NCBI RefSeq assembly: GCF_030463565.1
Contig: NC_134644.1
Location: 149,693,967-149,757,966, forward strand
Direction of reading: 5' to 3'
Origin: Pelecanus crispus
Lineage: Eukaryota; Chordata; Aves; Pelecaniformes; Pelecanidae
DNA length: 64,000 nucleotides
Part shown: positions 22,801 through 35,300 of the stretch, piece after piece
How positions within the stretch are numbered: the first letter of the stretch is position 1
Layout: each line of letters begins with the position of its first letter
Notes under the pieces: model-generated
Databases searched by the model: none
Told to the model about the DNA's origin: nothing
Seen by the model: the letters and a program-made list of their open reading frames with translations, nothing else
Position numbers and translations under genes: made by a program

Positions 22801-24457
22801 ACTATTTTGTTTTCTTTTTCCATAATTATTTTTAATCTTCTCCTGCTGGTGGTGTGAGAGGCATCAGAAGGCGGCAGTGTGTTCATTAGGTGTGGTGCAG
22901 GACTTGTGAAGCCTGACTAAAATGAATAGGCTTCACTGGATGGTCATTGAGTACGTGCTCTGGAAATAACTCCTTCATTTTCTCTTGGGGTTTGGGAGAT
23001 GAAGGAGGACTTTCTTTCAGCCTTCCTACTTATTTAAAATAATATACTGGCATGCCAAGCAGAGCAGGATTTATTTTTTCTGACACTGGGAGAAGCAGCG
23101 CATGACTAAGAAACTGGCGGTTTGTGACACTTAGTTTGTTTTCTTGTATTTTTGATGCTTGTGTTTGTATGCTAAGGTGTTCACAAAAGCATAAGAAAGA
23201 GTATTTTCGGGAAAATTGTGAAATGGATGACATTTTCCAAAAGGACAGTGTGTCTCTTTTGGCAACGTCATGGTCAAACAAGTAAATATGTATTTTGGTA
23301 AGCAGCCTAATTTTGAAAACATCTATGGATCTGTCTCATCATGCCCTCCTTGGTGTGTTCGTAATTCTAGGCAGTCTTGGAAACACCACAGATGTCAAAT
23401 CCAAATTTTTTTTTTTTTTCCATATTTCATGAATTTAAAATTACTTTTTCATTCTGTGATAAAAGTCTGGATTGCTGCACGGTAAATACACTGGACTTCT
23501 AGTATAATTAGCACAAGTTAGGGATGAAGTAGCCTGGAACTCCAGTACTGGTGTCTCAGCACTTTCTGTGGAGGAAAAGGTAGCTGAGTGCCAACTTCTG
23601 TTTGTTTTTTACCTCTCAGCTGAAACTGTTGCTAACAGAGTTTATTTGGGCGTTTGTATTTCCGATGTGGAGTGATCTGCCCTCAACTAATGAAAAATGT
23701 CAAACTTTCCTCTGCTGAAAATTTGGTGGAGGGGGATGGAGTAATGCTGCACTGCTGCTGCTGATCTCTCGTGGGTATGGAGGGCATCGAGAAAGTCAGA
23801 TGGAGACATGCAGGGAAAGAGGAGAGAAGAGCCAGAGTGTGACTTTACACGCTGAAAATCATCCTGACTGCTCACAACCAACTAACGCCATTCCAGAAAA
23901 TTACGCATGCTTTGGAAGTGGCTGCAGCAATGGACATGGAGGGGAGAGAGACGACTTTCCCTGAAGAGGAGGGAAAAACCCCAAGAAAACCCACTTGCTG
24001 TAACTTTCGATTCCTTCTACTTTTGTTTTTGTTGGGTTTTGGTTTTCTTTTGTTACATGGAGGATGTGCCTACAGTCAGTTCCTTGCTGTACTCTGCCCA
24101 AGAGCCAAGCGAAGCACTGATGGAGAGTGAGCGGGTACCCGGCACCCTCGCTCCCAGCAGAGGTGCCAGGAGGTGAAGGAGTTGCATCGTCTCACTGGTC
24201 CCTGAGCCGCTCACCTCTTCCAAACCAATGCTTCGTCAGGGAAGCATGATAGTGTTGCAAGTACTGTTGTGAGAGGTGAGGGCAAAGGTGATTTATTTGT
24301 GGGACTCCAAAAAGATGATCTGGGGAAGTGGAGGTGCATCTGCTGCTGTAGCTGCTTTCGTGAGAGCACAGGACCGCTTTCACTAGGAGAAGCGGGGCAG
24401 AGTGGCAGGTTGGAGCACGCTATTCAGGTGGAAAAAACTCAAATAGCCCTTACAGTA
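19817..24457 (+). other. intron 1 segment, no gene recognised
   Basis: Scattered frames of up to 103 codons have no recognisable similarity. A T-rich tract lies at about 23407-23420. GC-rich patches are at about 20820-20950 and 21930-22080. No exon, RNA gene or mobile element could be supported. Confidence 0.5.
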
Positions 24458-24481
24458 TTTCACATCTGACCTGATGTGAAA
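24458..24481. repeat. inverted repeat, 9-bp arms around TGACCT
   Basis: TTTCACATC (24458-24466), loop TGACCT, then GATGTGAAA (24473-24481), which is the exact reverse complement. The loop coincides with a nuclear-receptor half-site word, probably by chance. Confidence 0.85.
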
Positions 24482-27400
24482 ATACACACACTGATATGGC
24501 TATTATGTTAATACTTCAGCATAACATAAGAAATTTCTAGCTCCTGTTGCAACGCCAGCAAATCACTTACTGCTTTGTTCTGCTCACGTACGAAGTAAAG
24601 TACCTGTATTTTATCAGTTTTATCTTTGGAAGTATGTGATTCAGGGCTTTCAGCACATGAATTAACCAAGTTAAGGGTTATGCATCACTGCATCTGGTTA
24701 TAATGCTCTTACATGATGAAAATTAGGTAATATTTTATATGAGCTATTAAAACTTACTTAGCTTTTATCTAATAAATATTTATTAGCTTCTAAATATCAG
24801 TCATTCATGCCTGATAAATGAGCTTCTCCAGGACGCAGCTTCAGCTGGGAAGGCGACTCTCTCCTGCCCTCTCTGCACAGTTCTACATTAAGCAACGTAT
24901 TTCCCACCTGCTGCTTTTTGCCTGCAGTTGGAATGTCCCTTTTCAGTGCTTGTCACCGAGTCTGGATGGAGATGTGGGTATCTTGCACTTCCCAGCACTG
25001 AAAAAGTGGCCAGTTCTCCAGGAAAAGTCCTCTTAGAGACGTGAATTCGTTTGCTTCGCAGGGAGGATTGAAATGGATCATCTACTCAAGCGATGCTGTG
25101 ATTTCTCCTTGGGAATTTAGGTGGATATTATGCATGTCACACAGCCAAGCTTCTGAACACATTCTTCTTTTTAGCATATGCTTTTAAATGTCAATATACT
25201 CATCTCTGAAGCTTAAGCATCCAGAATTGACAAGTGTTTTTTTAGGACTAGACAGTCTTTGTGGAGAGGCAAGTGGGAAGGCTGTGCTAAAATAAAGCAT
25301 TAGACTATTTGGGATTGCTGGTTCAGCTTTAGTATCAGGGGATGACAAGTCTGGGTGTACTACAGATGCCATTTTCCAGGACACCGTGGGCTGTGCGAAT
25401 GCATGTAGAGTTTGGGGTGGAGGGGGCAGGATTTTCTACAGAACAGGAAAACAATAATTCATGTGTATGCATTATGGCTGGTTGATGGCAAGGGCAAAAC
25501 TCCATTTATATATGAAAGCATCATATGTTACAAGGGGGAAAAAAGGCAGGACAAGGGGGAGCTAAAAAGAATTGGCCAGGATTGTCTTGGCTTGCTTGTT
25601 AAGAAACAAGACTAGGCACAAACACACCAAAAGAAAAGATCCACACCAAAGTCTAACTGATTTTACCGTGATCAGCGATGGCCTAGCAGGCTACCCTCAA
25701 ACAGCTTGGGATATGCTGCTGAGTCTTTTAAAAAGAAATTATTGGTAAGTGGTATTTTGCTGATGCATTAAGTGGTGGTTTGCTGCAGAATTGCCTTGGG
25801 GAATCAAAACAAGTTAGGGACTTTACTTTTTCAAATGTAAAGTTTCTATTGCCCAGCAGTTCAGGGATTTCCATGCATCAGCACGATCTGCATGGATTAT
25901 GGAGCCGGATTTAGTTCTATGCTTTTACCATTTAAAAAAGTCAACACTTCTTAGCAATTTTGTATCAGGAACACTACATACTGTATTCATTTCCTTTTCA
26001 GTCAGTGTGTTCTGTGTGAGGTTTTATTTATTTTTTTTTAAAGAGACCACAACATATGAAGCTTTGAGGATTAAAAGTAACTTTCAAGGATGTAATTACA
26101 ACGCAGTTCTCCGCTGCATTACACTTGTTTTGTAAACTGTCACTATGCAGCTGAACTTACCCTTTGAATGAAGCCTTATGCACCGCCAGAGTTAATATTT
26201 AAACCAAACCACACGCTTAAAATTGGCTACCCATTACCCCAGTTACATTAAATTAGAAACTCTGGTAACAAAGTGAAAAGGTTCTTGTTTTAGAGCATGA
26301 GCCACTTTCCCACCCTCAGGCAGCAAACTTATTTTAAGTCTCTTGCTCTGAAGAAAATAGAGTTCAGTCCTCCAGCTGCACATGGCCGTCTCAGCGCCGC
26401 GAAAATAGAAACCGGTGCTATCCCAAATGCATAATTCATCCTGTAGCTAGCAGGCATTCATGCAATACAGTAAATGGCAATGGCTCCTTTGAGAGTGCCG
26501 CGGGTGAACAGTGGCACCGGGGCTGCGGTGCCTGCACTCACGTGCCTGTTCCCGGCTCAGCCTCTTCCCTCCTGCATCCGGTGGGAAAGGTGCCCCAAGG
26601 ACAACGTGGGCAGCTCGGCAGCCTCGCTGGGGCACCTGGGAACCCCTCTGCTTTTGGTGAAGTAAAGGCTGACCTTGCAGCCACTTAAGTTATGGGGAAC
26701 CTTACCCTGATGTTGCCTTGGTTCAATGCAAAGCAAAGAGTTGTAGAAATGAACAGACCTCAACTTTGCTGGTATCCTTTGAAAGTATGTTGCTTCAAGC
26801 TTTACAGAAAATGATGATGTTCTGAATTTGTATAGGAAAAACAGTTTTGTAAACTATATAACTGCTCCGTGATTTATTTTTCTTCCTTTCCTCTTTTCCA
26901 CAAACCAGTACTTGTTTCTTCCCCTCCATTGCATCAATGTTACTTGTTACTGCTGCCAAAAATGGAGAGGCGGGATGGAGGTTGTGTTTGCTGTTGGATA
27001 TTCAAGCAGCGCAGCATGAAGTGGCTCATGTTAATAGCAAACTTTTCCTTGTCTGCTTCTGAGCAAAATTTTCTAGAGCATCATTTCTTAATTTCCATTA
27101 AGAAATTTGGGATACTCTTGCTTTTACTCTTGGTTGTATCTGAGCAAATGCCATCGACTTGAGTGAAGTTTCTGTTGTAGTAATTGGAGATCTTACTCCA
27201 GCATACAAAAAAAAGCTGTAGCTTTGGAGACACTGAAGGATGCAATAATGTCAGGTAGAAAGGGGAATACAGAAAGGTGCTGGTGTTTTTCTTACAGAGT
27301 GAAAGCATGACAGAGATAGCTGATCTGTTCCTTGTTTTGATAATAGATACATACACATCCATTTCTCTACTACTTTGATTTTTAGAGGAATAAACATTGA

Positions 27401-29993
27401 GCAATGAAAATAAATATGGTATGTCAGAGAAAGGTAGAAGTTTACGTGGCTTCTCAGCAAAGAGAGGAAATGCTTTGAAGTCTGTCCTGTACAGGTGCGG
27501 AGTGACAAGCACGCAAAACTTTTCGTTCATTACGATGTCTTTCAAAATACATTTTTTTCAATAGGCTTCACCAAAGTGATTCTTAAAAAAGAAAAAAAAA
27601 AAGTAGTTTCTTACTTGCTCACAGCTCCACCCTTCTGCCAAGCCATTTTTGTTGCTGTATCTCTGTGTACACGTAGGATGTAGATTTGGCAAACTTCATT
27701 TATTTAGGAAAGGAAAGTGCTTTGGTCATGCTAGGTATCCATCAGTGACTCTGATGGATGCAAGGAAGTGTTGACTGTTTCATGGTCATGGCTTGAGGAA
27801 ATTAATCCCCAAATTAAGCGGATGCTTGAATCAGTGGGAGAATGGCATTCAGAGAAGTGTGGCCACCTTTGGCATTCAGAGAATTGTGTCCTCTTAATTT
27901 CCCAAGTATGTCCCTAGTGCCAGCAGTGGGGTGGGCAGCCCTCCTGCCTGAGCCCTACTGCCAGCTCCCTGTGGGGCTGGTGCCCCCAGCTCCCCGTGGC
28001 ACCTCTGCAGAGGTGGAGGAGGGCTGGGGTAGCTCAGAGGCTCCCTGGCTCTGCTGCCAGCTGTGTCCTTGCTGGGGAGGAAGAGGGACAGATGTACAGC
28101 TGGGAGACCCATGCTGCCATGTGGCCCCTGCTCGGTTGCCCCACCAACCCTTTCCTCCTCCTATAGCTGAGGGTCTGGGCTGCCCTGCTGTTGGCATGTG
28201 ATGGCCACGCAGGACGAGTGCTGCCTGGGGTCTGCCTATGGGCCAGGGGCCATGGCTTGGCCATGTGGCCTCAGTAGCTGAAGCCAAGCTAAACCAGGAG
28301 GGTTGAGGATTTCAGTCATCAAGGCAGAGAGGTCGAGCTGGCAGCAATTCCCTGTTGCAGCAGTCAACATCTGTCAGTGCGTGTGCTTTGCTCTGCTCGA
28401 TGATGGTCTTTTTTTTTTTTTTTGCTGGGATTTAGGACAACCTCAGTCTCCGCTTTACTTAGGACTAGGTTGAAGAAAGTGTTTTGGTTGCGTAACACTG
28501 AACAGTGGTTGATCCATCACCTCACTTGACTCTCCAGCTTCTGGTGATTGTCGACCTTTAAATAAAACTTTGTGCAACTGATACAGTTTGTGTTGTGACA
28601 GATATAAGCTGGGCTCCAGCTGGTCCTCGTGAGATACGTGCAATAGATGCTGTCTGGGGAGGCTGGTGATGATGTTCAGGTTAGATGGATCCCGCCCATT
28701 ATTCTTTGTTACTCTTGCATCTATCTCATTTTCTAGGACCTCTTAATTGTTAATAGTGCCAAATAAAAAATCGTAGGGGTTTAAAGTACAAGTACTTATA
28801 CTTGTATGGTTTTCTAAAGTATTTTACAGTTGCAGATAAGTAAATAAAAAATGAAGAGAACTTGTATTTTCAGAGCAGTCCTTTACAGCATGAATTAAAA
28901 AAAGAAGCAAATCGGATGCAATCCATGACTTAAGTGCATACTCCAAGTTAAGCATGCTGAGCAAGCCCAGATGGGGTCTCTGGTGGGACTCCTTGTTTTG
29001 CATAAAGTGAGGCATGCGTGGGGGCATCTGGTGGAGGTCCAAGCTCAGAGTCACAGGTTGTGGGCAAACCCTAATCCAAAAGTGCTAGCAAGGCACTGGG
29101 CCAAAATTGACCCAGTGTGTTCCTTGGAGGGTTCCTTGGCTCTGTTAAAATGCTCCACGAGGTGGTTTCACAGTTTTGGATTGATCCAAGACAGGCCAGA
29201 GCATTCTCTTGTCTACTGGAGATCTGTTTGTTTATTTATGAACTTATTAAAGGAGGGGAGAATGGTACAAAATTCAGTATAAGCACTGCATGGCATGAAC
29301 ACTTCAGCTAACACTGCACAGGTTGCTTTATTCAGTACTGTATCTCAGTGAAAAACCTGTGAAGGAAGCAAAACCCACTAAGTGGTGTGCTGGGAGGAGC
29401 AGCCTGTGTAGCCCAGGCTGAGCAGGAGGAGCTGACAAACTTGGAGAAGAGGCAGCTGTCTGCCTTGCAAGTTTGTCCTAGGAGCCATTGCTTCTTTTAA
29501 AAAATAAAAAATGAATCAAATTATATATACCGAAGGCAGTTTATGTGCTGTGTTTGGCAATTAAAGTTAGGAATGCAGCTGAGAGGGGGGATGCAGATCA
29601 CTGCAGACAAGCATGGAATTGTCTCAGTGGAAAAGATGAGTAACTCCAGAAGAGCCTCCTGTACAAGCGGCTCACTTATTTTGGTCAGCCCTTCAGAGAG
29701 GGAATTGAAATGACAGACATCTGTGAGTCTTGACAAGTTTCCACTGTGCTAACTGGAAGAAAGGATGTGTCTTCTGTGCCTCACGTGAAGGAAGGCAGTG
29801 GCTGTCATTGCCTGTGTAATTCTTTTAGCCATCGTTCCTAAGTGTGACTGAAACACAACATGTGTGCCATGTCTCTGTTTCGGTTAAGTAATACTTTCCA
29901 TCCCAAGCTCTCCTTGCAGACGTATTTGTGAAGCACTCTTATTTTTCTTACTTGATAACGGCCAGTTGCCTGCTCTTCTCTCCTCCCAAACCC
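24482..29993 (+). other. intron 1 segment, no gene recognised
   Basis: Mostly AT-rich with short frames. The stretch 26030-26470 is free of obvious repeats, rich in ATTA and AATTA words, and is another guess at a conserved element. The stretch 27900-28280 is GC-rich and gives overlapping ORFs on both strands. A T15 run is at 28409-28423. A 14-bp word, TGGCATTCAGAGAA, is repeated 27 bp apart at 27843 and 27870. Confidence 0.45.
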
Positions 29994-30677
29994 TCACCCC
30001 TCCCCCAAACTCAGACTACTAAGCAGTGTAGGGATAAACCCATGGCATCTTGCCTGTCTCTGGAGCTGCAGCCCAGGCCTGGCTGAAGCCCAGGCTGTTG
30101 GACATCCACCACCTTGCTCCCACTTGAGGATACTCCACACAGCACAAGCAGTGGATGTTTGCAAGGGCTGGAGTTGCACTGTAGCACCTGGAAATCTGCA
30201 CCCGTAAACTTTGGTCTTGCATTGAGTTGGCTGACTTGTACCAGGTGTAGGTACTGGTCTAGCAGTGCAGAGGTTGTGCATGTGAATCTTGGTGACGTTG
30301 CAGAGTTGGGTCCTCCAAAGTTGATGCCACATGTGATGCATGGACTGAGGTCTTAATTCTGCTCTTACATACTCACCATTCCTGGAAGTCATTTGTATTT
30401 CTGATTCTGTTCTTTGTTTCCTGCCAGAGAAGCTTTGGTGTTGTGTCCTGTATAGATCGGACACAGATGAGGTCTGGTTTATCGGGGTGGGGTAGTTCTC
30501 TTGAAACCATACTCGCTCCTGAGTCCCTCTGAAGCTGGTTGCTCTGCCCCTGGACTGGGGAGCCAGCAGGACTTGTAGGCACAGACCCTGCGGTGAGTGC
30601 AGTAAGGTTGCACCTCTGAAGCCCATACTCAGTCCTGCTCCATTCCAGAGGATCTGGCTTTGCCAAATCCTTCCCAC
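29994..30677 (-). other. 227-codon open frame, unidentified
   Basis: This is the longest open frame in the window outside the CpG island. It lies on the strand opposite SDC2. The predicted peptide is rich in Gln, Ser, Thr and Arg, has no signal peptide, membrane segment, coiled coil or domain I recognise, and reads like translated non-coding DNA. Both strands stay fairly open here (97 codons in another minus frame, 80 on plus), which suggests base composition or a repeat unit such as an old LTR rather than a gene. I assign no function. Confidence 0.2.
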
Positions 30678-32377
30678 TCTGCTGTTATGCCTGGCGGATG
30701 AATGTGATTAAAAATAGGTATGGCCACTAACTCTTTGAATTCCCAGGTGGCTGAATTTCCATGTATTAGGACTTTCACCATAATTTATCCACTTGGGGTG
30801 TATTAGCGATGAAAAGCCACCTTTCTGCAATCACAGTTTTATTCATCATGTTTTGTTTCTGCAGTTGCTCAGCCTTTATGTCACTCATCTTTGCTAGTAG
30901 GTGGCTTTTGCTACTGTAAAATTTGAGGTACTCTATTGAGGAGAAGCTATACTGGGAAATTACACCTTTATTACACCTTCCCTAGTATATCCTTTCCTTC
31001 CTTTCTTTCTCTCTCCATCTTTCTCATACCACTTCAGCCTCAGAGCTCAGTTTGAGACCTCCTTTGCTCTCTGTTAGTGAGGCCTTCCTCCCATTTGAGG
31101 AGTAGCTGGCAGGCAGCGACCTGCACATGGATGCTCACACTTTACATGGCAAATCCTGGCCTGGGTGTGCGAGGTGCTCACTGTGGGCAGGCCTGTCTGG
31201 TGATGGAGGGCTGGTCTCCTCCTGCGGCTGCCTCGCCAGCAGCGAAGGGGAGGGTGGTGTCCTGGAAAGTAGAAGAAACTGATGTGGGCTGCATGGCAAA
31301 GTGGTTTTTCTTTTTGGCAGCTCTGTTTTATTTGACTGAAATTCCAGCAGCCGTGCTTTGTGCATGACTCTTGGGGAAGCAGGTTTCCAAATTGTATTGG
31401 TGCAGAGACGTGGCTGGTGCCAGCAGTGGATGCAACCTGTATTTGTCCCTCAAGGTGTGTGACACCTACTTGTGTAATGTTGATAAAAGCAAAATACACA
31501 GGAGCAGTTTCTTCCCCTCCCCTTTTCCAAGTGAAGCTTCAGCTTTGGACCTCTCCTCTCAGATAAGCCAAGGCAGCACACCTCAAAAAAGGTGGTGTGT
31601 GAGTTTGAAAACACAGTATGATCTGCAATGTGGCATTTCTGTTAGCATGTCACCTCATCCTGCCAGCCTTTGAAGAACTTGACAAGGAAAGTATAATTTA
31701 TAGTTTATGACATGTTTATACAGAAACAACAGTATTTTACCAGAGATGCATATTTTTCATTCTCTTCCCATAACTCACCTTAAACTGCTCAATTTTAGAA
31801 AGTGTATGCATTATAAAGTTACTGTTTTCTGGTTTTATATCCTTTACATATATTCTGTGGGAAGTGTTCAGAAAAATACACCTTTTTTTTACATCCTTAA
31901 TGTCCTATGTCAGAAAGTGTCCTACGTCTTTCAGTGTTGTATGATGCTGAATGAACATTCCTCCTGTTTCTTGAAGCATCTTACCTTTGTTAGTGTATAA
32001 CGTTTCTGCAATTCATTAAGCTTTATAAGAGTTTCTTCGTAGTGAATGAAAAGAATTGCAGGTATTTCAGGAATCTACCAATAGCTATTTCATAATAAAA
32101 GGCTAATAAGAGGGGAGCATTTTTTCCCTGGTAATCTGAGTTTCAAGAGAGGTGAGTACTAAGAGCTCAGTGTTATGGCCTCCTTGCTAAAACTTGATAC
32201 TTTAGCTGTATAAAAGAAAGCTGTAGTCTTCAAGGAGATTGCAGAGAGATAAAAACACAGATCCGTGCTGTGTCAGAGTATTTCTCGCCACAGCACTGAG
32301 TGAGCACTGAGGTCTCTTTATCTAAACCAGAAGTGACAGCAGTGTTGCCTTCAGCATGGCCAAGAGCTAAGGTAGAA
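30678..32377 (+). other. intron 1 segment, no gene recognised
   Basis: Contains a pyrimidine-rich tract at 30991-31025 (CCTTTCCTT/CTTTCT words) and GC-richer DNA at 31080-31270. Open frames of up to 141 codons have no similarity or splice context. Confidence 0.5.
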
Positions 32378-32398
32378 GGGGGGGGGGGGGGGGGGGGG
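32378..32398. repeat. G21 homopolymer
   Basis: Twenty-one consecutive G are followed by CGGG. Runs this long are rare in vertebrate DNA, are structurally unstable and are difficult to sequence. The true length is uncertain. Confidence 0.9.
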
Positions 32399-35300
32399 CG
32401 GGCTGTATAACAATCCCATTTGAGTGCCTGTAAAAAGTAAATAACTAAATTATTTGCAAATTCTGTAGTATGCTACAAGTCTGGTAAGGAGCATTACATA
32501 ATTCTTATTTGGAAAGACATCTCAGGATGACCATTTTACCTTTTAGAAAAGTAATTCTGCTAGATTTGCTTTGCTTTATATAGTGAATTGCAGTAGCTGC
32601 TGTGAGAGCCCTTCAACCTTAATGCCTTCCTTTTAGGAAGTGGTATTGCTAATGGGAAGTTGTACAGATTAGGTTATATCAGTGCCTGGTTTCTATCAAA
32701 CAGCTTGGCAGGAGTTGCTGCATTCTCTGCTAATAGATTCGGTCCTCTAATGGTGTATCTTTCTAAATGCAATCTCAAATGAGATGCTGTAGTGCGACTT
32801 TTGTTTCATGATTGTACTTAAGAGTATTGCCTTTAAATCATGGAGGCTTATTGTGCTTCAGTTTACTTATGTTTAATTTTTAAGCAGGGATTCCCCTGAG
32901 CTAGGTACTCAGTTTTACTTAAGGCACATAATAAGGTAAGTATCAGATGTGGATGATTGTTTAACGGCCATGGATTTTCACAGTATAATTAAGGTTAATG
33001 TTTTCCTAAACTTATTTGGTTTTGTATCTTTTTCAATTAGTGTCCAATATAAAAGATTGGTTTGTAGGCTACCTCTGTTCTAATTTTTTTTTTCCTAATG
33101 TGATTTAATTATTTCTGAGGGGTGAAAAAAACCTCCTTGGTTTGGCTTCAGTGTTTCAGCAACCTATAATCTTAGAGGAACATACTAAAGCCTGAATTTG
33201 GCTAAACTTTTCTTTTTTCCTCTCTCATCAGAAATGATCAGGAACAGGTTTCAGTAATTTAAGGCTGCTTCTTCCAAGGGCAGTAATATTACCTGTGCTG
33301 GGGGCTCCACCCACACAAGGTGGGTTTCATTACAGATGCTGAAGAGGGGACATCTCTCAGTCAGTAGTTCCAACAAAATAAAGGTCATCTTTTCCTGTTG
33401 TCAGAAGCAGCCTTAGGTTTTTGCTATTGGGGAAAGTTACCCGCAAATAAGTAACTCTAAATTTACGCATAATCGATTTTGAAAATAATGCTCATTCCTT
33501 TCTAAAGTAAGAGACATTTGATTTAATGCTACTGGTTCAAGGCAGTATCAGCAAGACAGAGCCAAATCTTGCCCGTGTATTTGAAAGCAGTACGGACATT
33601 TAGATGATGTCTGGCTTCACACAGGAAAAATTGTAGGCCCAGATAATAGAGTTCACTGAGCAAGTTTAAACTGGGAACGTGTTTTCTGCTTTAAAAGAAC
33701 AGAACATACATAAGAGTATGCAGCTTGCTAATGACTTCTCATTACCTGTGACTGTTGTTATTGCAGCAACTACACTTCATGTGAAAATCAAGGAAACTTA
33801 GAAGTATATGCAAGTTTTCCAAACAAGACAAAGATTAAAAAACCCCCTCTGTTCCCTGCCAGCCCGTGTTCTGATCCTCAAGCTATTGTGAGGAGTTTGT
33901 GTATTGTTTTCTGTTCCTCACAAGAGGTACTTGTATTTAAAAGAAATTAAAAGCTCTTGTGGGAATGCCTGTTCTGTAGGAAGCTGTCAAGGCTTTCTAG
34001 TTATACATGCAGTAAAGGTTACGTGTTACTTGCACAAAAGTTAATTGCTGCCATGTTTAACTTAATCACAGACCTCAAGCATATAAAGGAATTAAAATCT
34101 GTGACTTGTCCTTCCTTGGTGATGGCTGTGTTTTGTGAGGGGTTGTTTGTGTGTGTGTCTTATGTATAGAGCTTTATTTTTTTCTAAAATTGTCCTTTTA
34201 TCTCCTTTAGAATTATTGCAATGAAGCAAAATGCCTATTTTTAATAGAAGTGAGTGCAGTGTAGAGTACAATCATGCATTTATTTATTATTTTTTTGAGT
34301 GCCATACAAATTATATTCTACATACTGTGCTGCAGTATGTTAGTAGGCAGTTTGATTTATGGTTGAAGAAAAATACCATTGCTAGTGGTTTTGAGAGCCT
34401 GGGAAGGAAGGAAATAGGTAGCCTTTCTGGTTAGCTTTCAGTGGAGTGCTCTGAAATGCTTGGCCTTCAGTTAAGAGAACAAAAGACCTCTTGTTGGTTT
34501 ATGAGGTTTTGGGGTGTGCCTATACCCTAAAAACGTCATAGTAGCGTTTATTTTGGAAGATTTATTTGGAGCTTTCATCAACACCTTGATGAGGAGGGGA
34601 GAGCTACTATTGACTCCCCTGCCTGGCCAATTTCTGGCTTAATCCAGCCAAGAGAGAAACATCAGTAATAATGCATCAGCCTTTGCAAATCCTGCCTGGA
34701 CCTGTCTTTCTGGCCTGGAAGAAAGAGTGTGATGTTCACCAAGATTTTCTGCTAATCTCTGTATAAATATGGCTGGTGATCTGTACAATGAGAAACTCTG
34801 GAAGTAGGTAATCTACAGGTGTTTTAACACAGGCAGCTGGTAATGCTTCACTTTGCTGTCTTCAACTGCACATCTAATATAAGATCCAGTTCAGGATTGC
34901 AGCCTGCAAGTCCTTTTTCTTGTCCTTTGAAGACTTGCCTTGGTTTTGCAAAGGGACCATGTGGCTGAGAACTGCTGAAAAGCTACGTGTAAATCTGTGC
35001 AAGTCACCCCATAGCTATGTGCACTGAAATGATAGTAAAGCTTGCTCCAAATCAGAATATTTTCTCCAGCTCTTATGCCGTAGGTACAACTAATGTGACA
35101 TCTTCTAATCCCATGCCTCTGTCTACAGGCATAAGACTGAAAATGATTTTCTGTGTAGTTCTGGAGCCCAGGGCTGGTGAAAATGCTGATCTTTCACTGC
35201 AGAGCCAGGACGGTGCAAGCCTGGTGAGAAGGGTGCCCTCCTCTTTCCCACGATGCCCTCATTAGCTTTTCACCATGGCAAAGAGGAGGAGAATTGTTCC

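Noticed and set aside
30991-31025. Branch-point and acceptor of a hidden exon at a pyrimidine tract
   Set aside because: The tract is long enough, but no AG followed by an open, donor-bounded exon with recognisable coding content lies just after it.
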